A DNA stretch of 6,986 nucleotides from Maribacter sp. (lineage in GTDB: Bacteria > Bacteroidota > Bacteroidia > Flavobacteriales > Flavobacteriaceae). The stretch lies in NCBI GenBank assembly GCA_003232155.1, contig QILY01000161.1, positions 1 to 6,986 of the forward strand. The letters are read 5' to 3'. Positions 5,849 to 6,986 of the stretch are shown here, piece by piece. Both the position numbers and the translations under genes were made by a program. Below the pieces are notes generated by a model that saw only the letters and a list, made by a program, of their open reading frames with translations, was not told the DNA's origin and searched no databases. The number at the start of each line of letters is the position of its first letter. Position 1 is the first letter of the stretch.

Positions 5849-6986
5849 AGGATAGCTGGTTTCTGAAAAATTACTGCGATATTGCATCCGCCAAATCCTG
5901 ATGCGGTTTTTAAAATTTTTTTGATTTCTTTTTCTTCTGTCTTTTCAATAATATTCAAGGGTTTTGAAACTCCCAATTTTTGAAAACCCAAAGAGGCAAA
6001 CAAAGTATTTTGGTGTAAGGAGTGCATACCGATAATGGTTTCCAATAGTCCTGATGCACCTAATGTATGTCCAAAATAACCTTTTAGGCTATTTAAAGGT
6101 GTGTTTTGTAGCCCAGTTCTATTAAATGCAATGGCTTCCATTTCATCATTGAATACGGTTGCAGTACCATGGGCAGAAATATAATCAATACCTTCTGAAG
6201 TTGTATTAGCCTGTTGCATTGCAGATTGAATGCTACGGTATAAACCTTCGCCAGTTCGCGAAGGGCCCGAAATATGATTGGCATCGTTACAAGAAGCTTC
6301 ACCCATAATCTCTATAGATTCATCAACCAACAATTTTTCGTCATTAGTCACCAAAACACTCGCAGTAACTTCACCAATATTTATACCTGTTCGGGTTTTG
6401 CAAAAGGGCCGGCAAGGAGCATCGCTTAAAGCTTGAAAAGAATTGAAACCTGATAATATAAAACGAGTCACCAAATCACCACCAATTACAAATACATGGT
6501 CATAGGTGCCCTGATTGATAAACCGTTTGGCAACAGCAACTCCTAAAACACCTGAAACACAGGCATTAGAAAGTACAATAGCTTCTTTTTTAAAACCAAA
6601 AAATTCTTTTATTGCTTTACCCAAGACCGCTAAATAAGCACGATTTTCAGGAAAGGGATTTTCAGCTTCCAAAACATCAATATTGCCCTTAGTGGTTGAA
6701 ATAATCAATCCCACACGATTGGTCAATGGTAGTTTAGATGCTTTTATGATACTATTCAATGAAACTAATAGCATTTGTTCTAAACGGGTATGTTTTGTGG
6801 TGGAACCTAGCTTTGTATACTCCTTTTCTAAAGATTCTGCATTTAACATTGAAGCGTAGAATGGTTGGGGGATAATTTTCTCATCTTTTATCAAGGTTAA
6901 TCCAGAAACTTCATTTTTAATTTGGTTTATAGCCGAGGTACTATCAAAGCCATAGGAAGAAACAATATTATTATATGATAGGTAGA
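5845..6986 (-). CDS. Beta-ketoacyl-ACP synthase, catalytically complete (5' end outside window)
   Basis: This is a condensing enzyme of the KAS/FabF thiolase fold, expected to extend an acyl or polyene chain on an acyl carrier protein in the cytoplasm. The open frame runs without a stop to the window edge, giving 379 visible residues. The N-terminal strand (YLSYNNIVSSYGF) lies at the edge, so probably only a few residues are missing. An internal TTG at 6894 is not the start, because the conserved N-terminus lies upstream of it. Counting from that TTG codon, the nucleophile Cys112 sits in SNACVSG, His242 in AHGTAT, Lys271 and His276 in KGYFGHT, and the C-terminal Gly loop in SGFGG. All catalytic residues are therefore present. 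The stop codon overlaps the next start as ATGA, so the short KS-like protein downstream is translationally coupled and is the likely partner. An ApeO-like role in an aryl-polyene/flexirubin pathway is inferred from context. Confidence 0.93.
   Translation of the reverse strand, partial: YLSYNNIVSSYGFDSTSAINQIKNEVSGLTLIKDEKIIPQPFYASMLNAESLEKEYTKLGSTTKHTRLEQMLLVSLNSIIKASKLPLTNRVGLIISTTKGNIDVLEAENPFPENRAYLAVLGKAIKEFFGFKKEAIVLSNACVSGVLGVAVAKRFINQGTYDHVFVIGGDLVTRFILSGFNSFQALSDAPCRPFCKTRTGINIGEVTASVLVTNDEKLLVDESIEIMGEASCNDANHISGPSRTGEGLYRSIQSAMQQANTTSEGIDYISAHGTATVFNDEMEAIAFNRTGLQNTPLNSLKGYFGHTLGASGLLETIIGMHSLHQNTLFASLGFQKLGVSKPLNIIEKTEEKEIKKILKTASGFGGCNIAVIFQKPAIL

Noticed and set aside
5849..5887. 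Upstream ATG at 5887 for the short KS-like gene
   Set aside because: It would add 13 residues with no KS resemblance and a 43-base overlap. The ATG at 5848 forms the ATGA overlap also used at the next junction.
6093..6302. Minus-strand 69-codon frame inside the first ketosynthase, and the similar one at 3797-3988
   Set aside because: Both are out-of-frame shadows of the conserved HGTAT-to-GH region of the ketosynthases.
6892..6894. TTG codon as the start of the ketosynthase at 5845-6986
   Set aside because: The frame stays open to the window edge, and the 30 codons upstream encode the expected N-terminal strand and helix of a ketosynthase (YLSYNNIVSSYGF). The true start is outside the window.
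1..6986. CRISPR array, tRNA or rRNA genes, insertion sequences, att sites, replication origin
   Set aside because: No repeat-spacer pattern, no RNA gene signature, no transposase or integrase frame and no terminal inverted repeats were seen; the window is almost fully occupied by one co-directional gene set.

Overview
The window is AT-rich and carries eleven genes or gene fragments, all on the minus strand, so transcription runs from 6986 toward 1. The gene set is two ketosynthases, two ketosynthase-like partners without the catalytic residues, an acyl carrier protein, a FabZ-like hot-dog protein, a NodB-type deacetylase, a LolA-like carrier and a lipoprotein. This matches the aryl-polyene / flexirubin pigment loci of Bacteroidetes. 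Lack of Shine-Dalgarno sequences, Bacteroidetes-type promoter motifs (TAnnTTTG), and signal peptides ending in ..Q or FSCGS all point to a Flavobacteriia-like bacterium. The assignment comes from gene families and order. The diagnostic early and late genes (aromatic starter synthesis, AMP ligase, exporter, DarA/DarB) are not in the window, so flexirubin versus plain aryl polyene cannot be decided here.

Layout in transcription order. 6986-5845 is a ketosynthase with an intact Cys-His-His set, cut at its 5' end by the window edge. 5848-5240 is a short half-ketosynthase without catalytic residues, coupled through ATGA. 5243-4986 is an acyl carrier protein, also coupled through ATGA. The only real intergenic gap follows (4985-4863) and holds a promoter-like element. 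A second operon segment then begins: 4862-3660, a FabF-like ketosynthase with intact catalytic residues; 3660-2596, a full-length ketosynthase homologue with a degenerate active site; 2602-1826, a membrane-anchored NodB deacetylase; 1833-1174, a LolA-like periplasmic carrier; 1193-585, a lipoprotein; 581-408, a 57-residue secreted miniprotein resembling the first part of a PorT-type beta-barrel; 401-33, a FabZ-like hot-dog protein with the catalytic Glu replaced by Gln; and 32-1, the first ten codons of another gene. Neighbours overlap by 1 to 20 bases or are separated by 0 to 6, apart from the single 123-base gap.

How the genes probably work together (inference): each ketosynthase with its inactive neighbour would form a KS:chain-length-factor-like pair that extends a polyene chain on the carrier protein, with the hot-dog protein taking part in dehydration. 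The deacetylase, LolA-like protein and lipoprotein would handle the envelope side: modification, transport across the periplasm and placement of the lipid-like pigment in the outer membrane.

The locus type is known. The points that deserve a second look are the miniprotein, the promoter-like sequence shared by two places, the two different kinds of inactive ketosynthase partner, and the Glu-to-Gln hot-dog protein.
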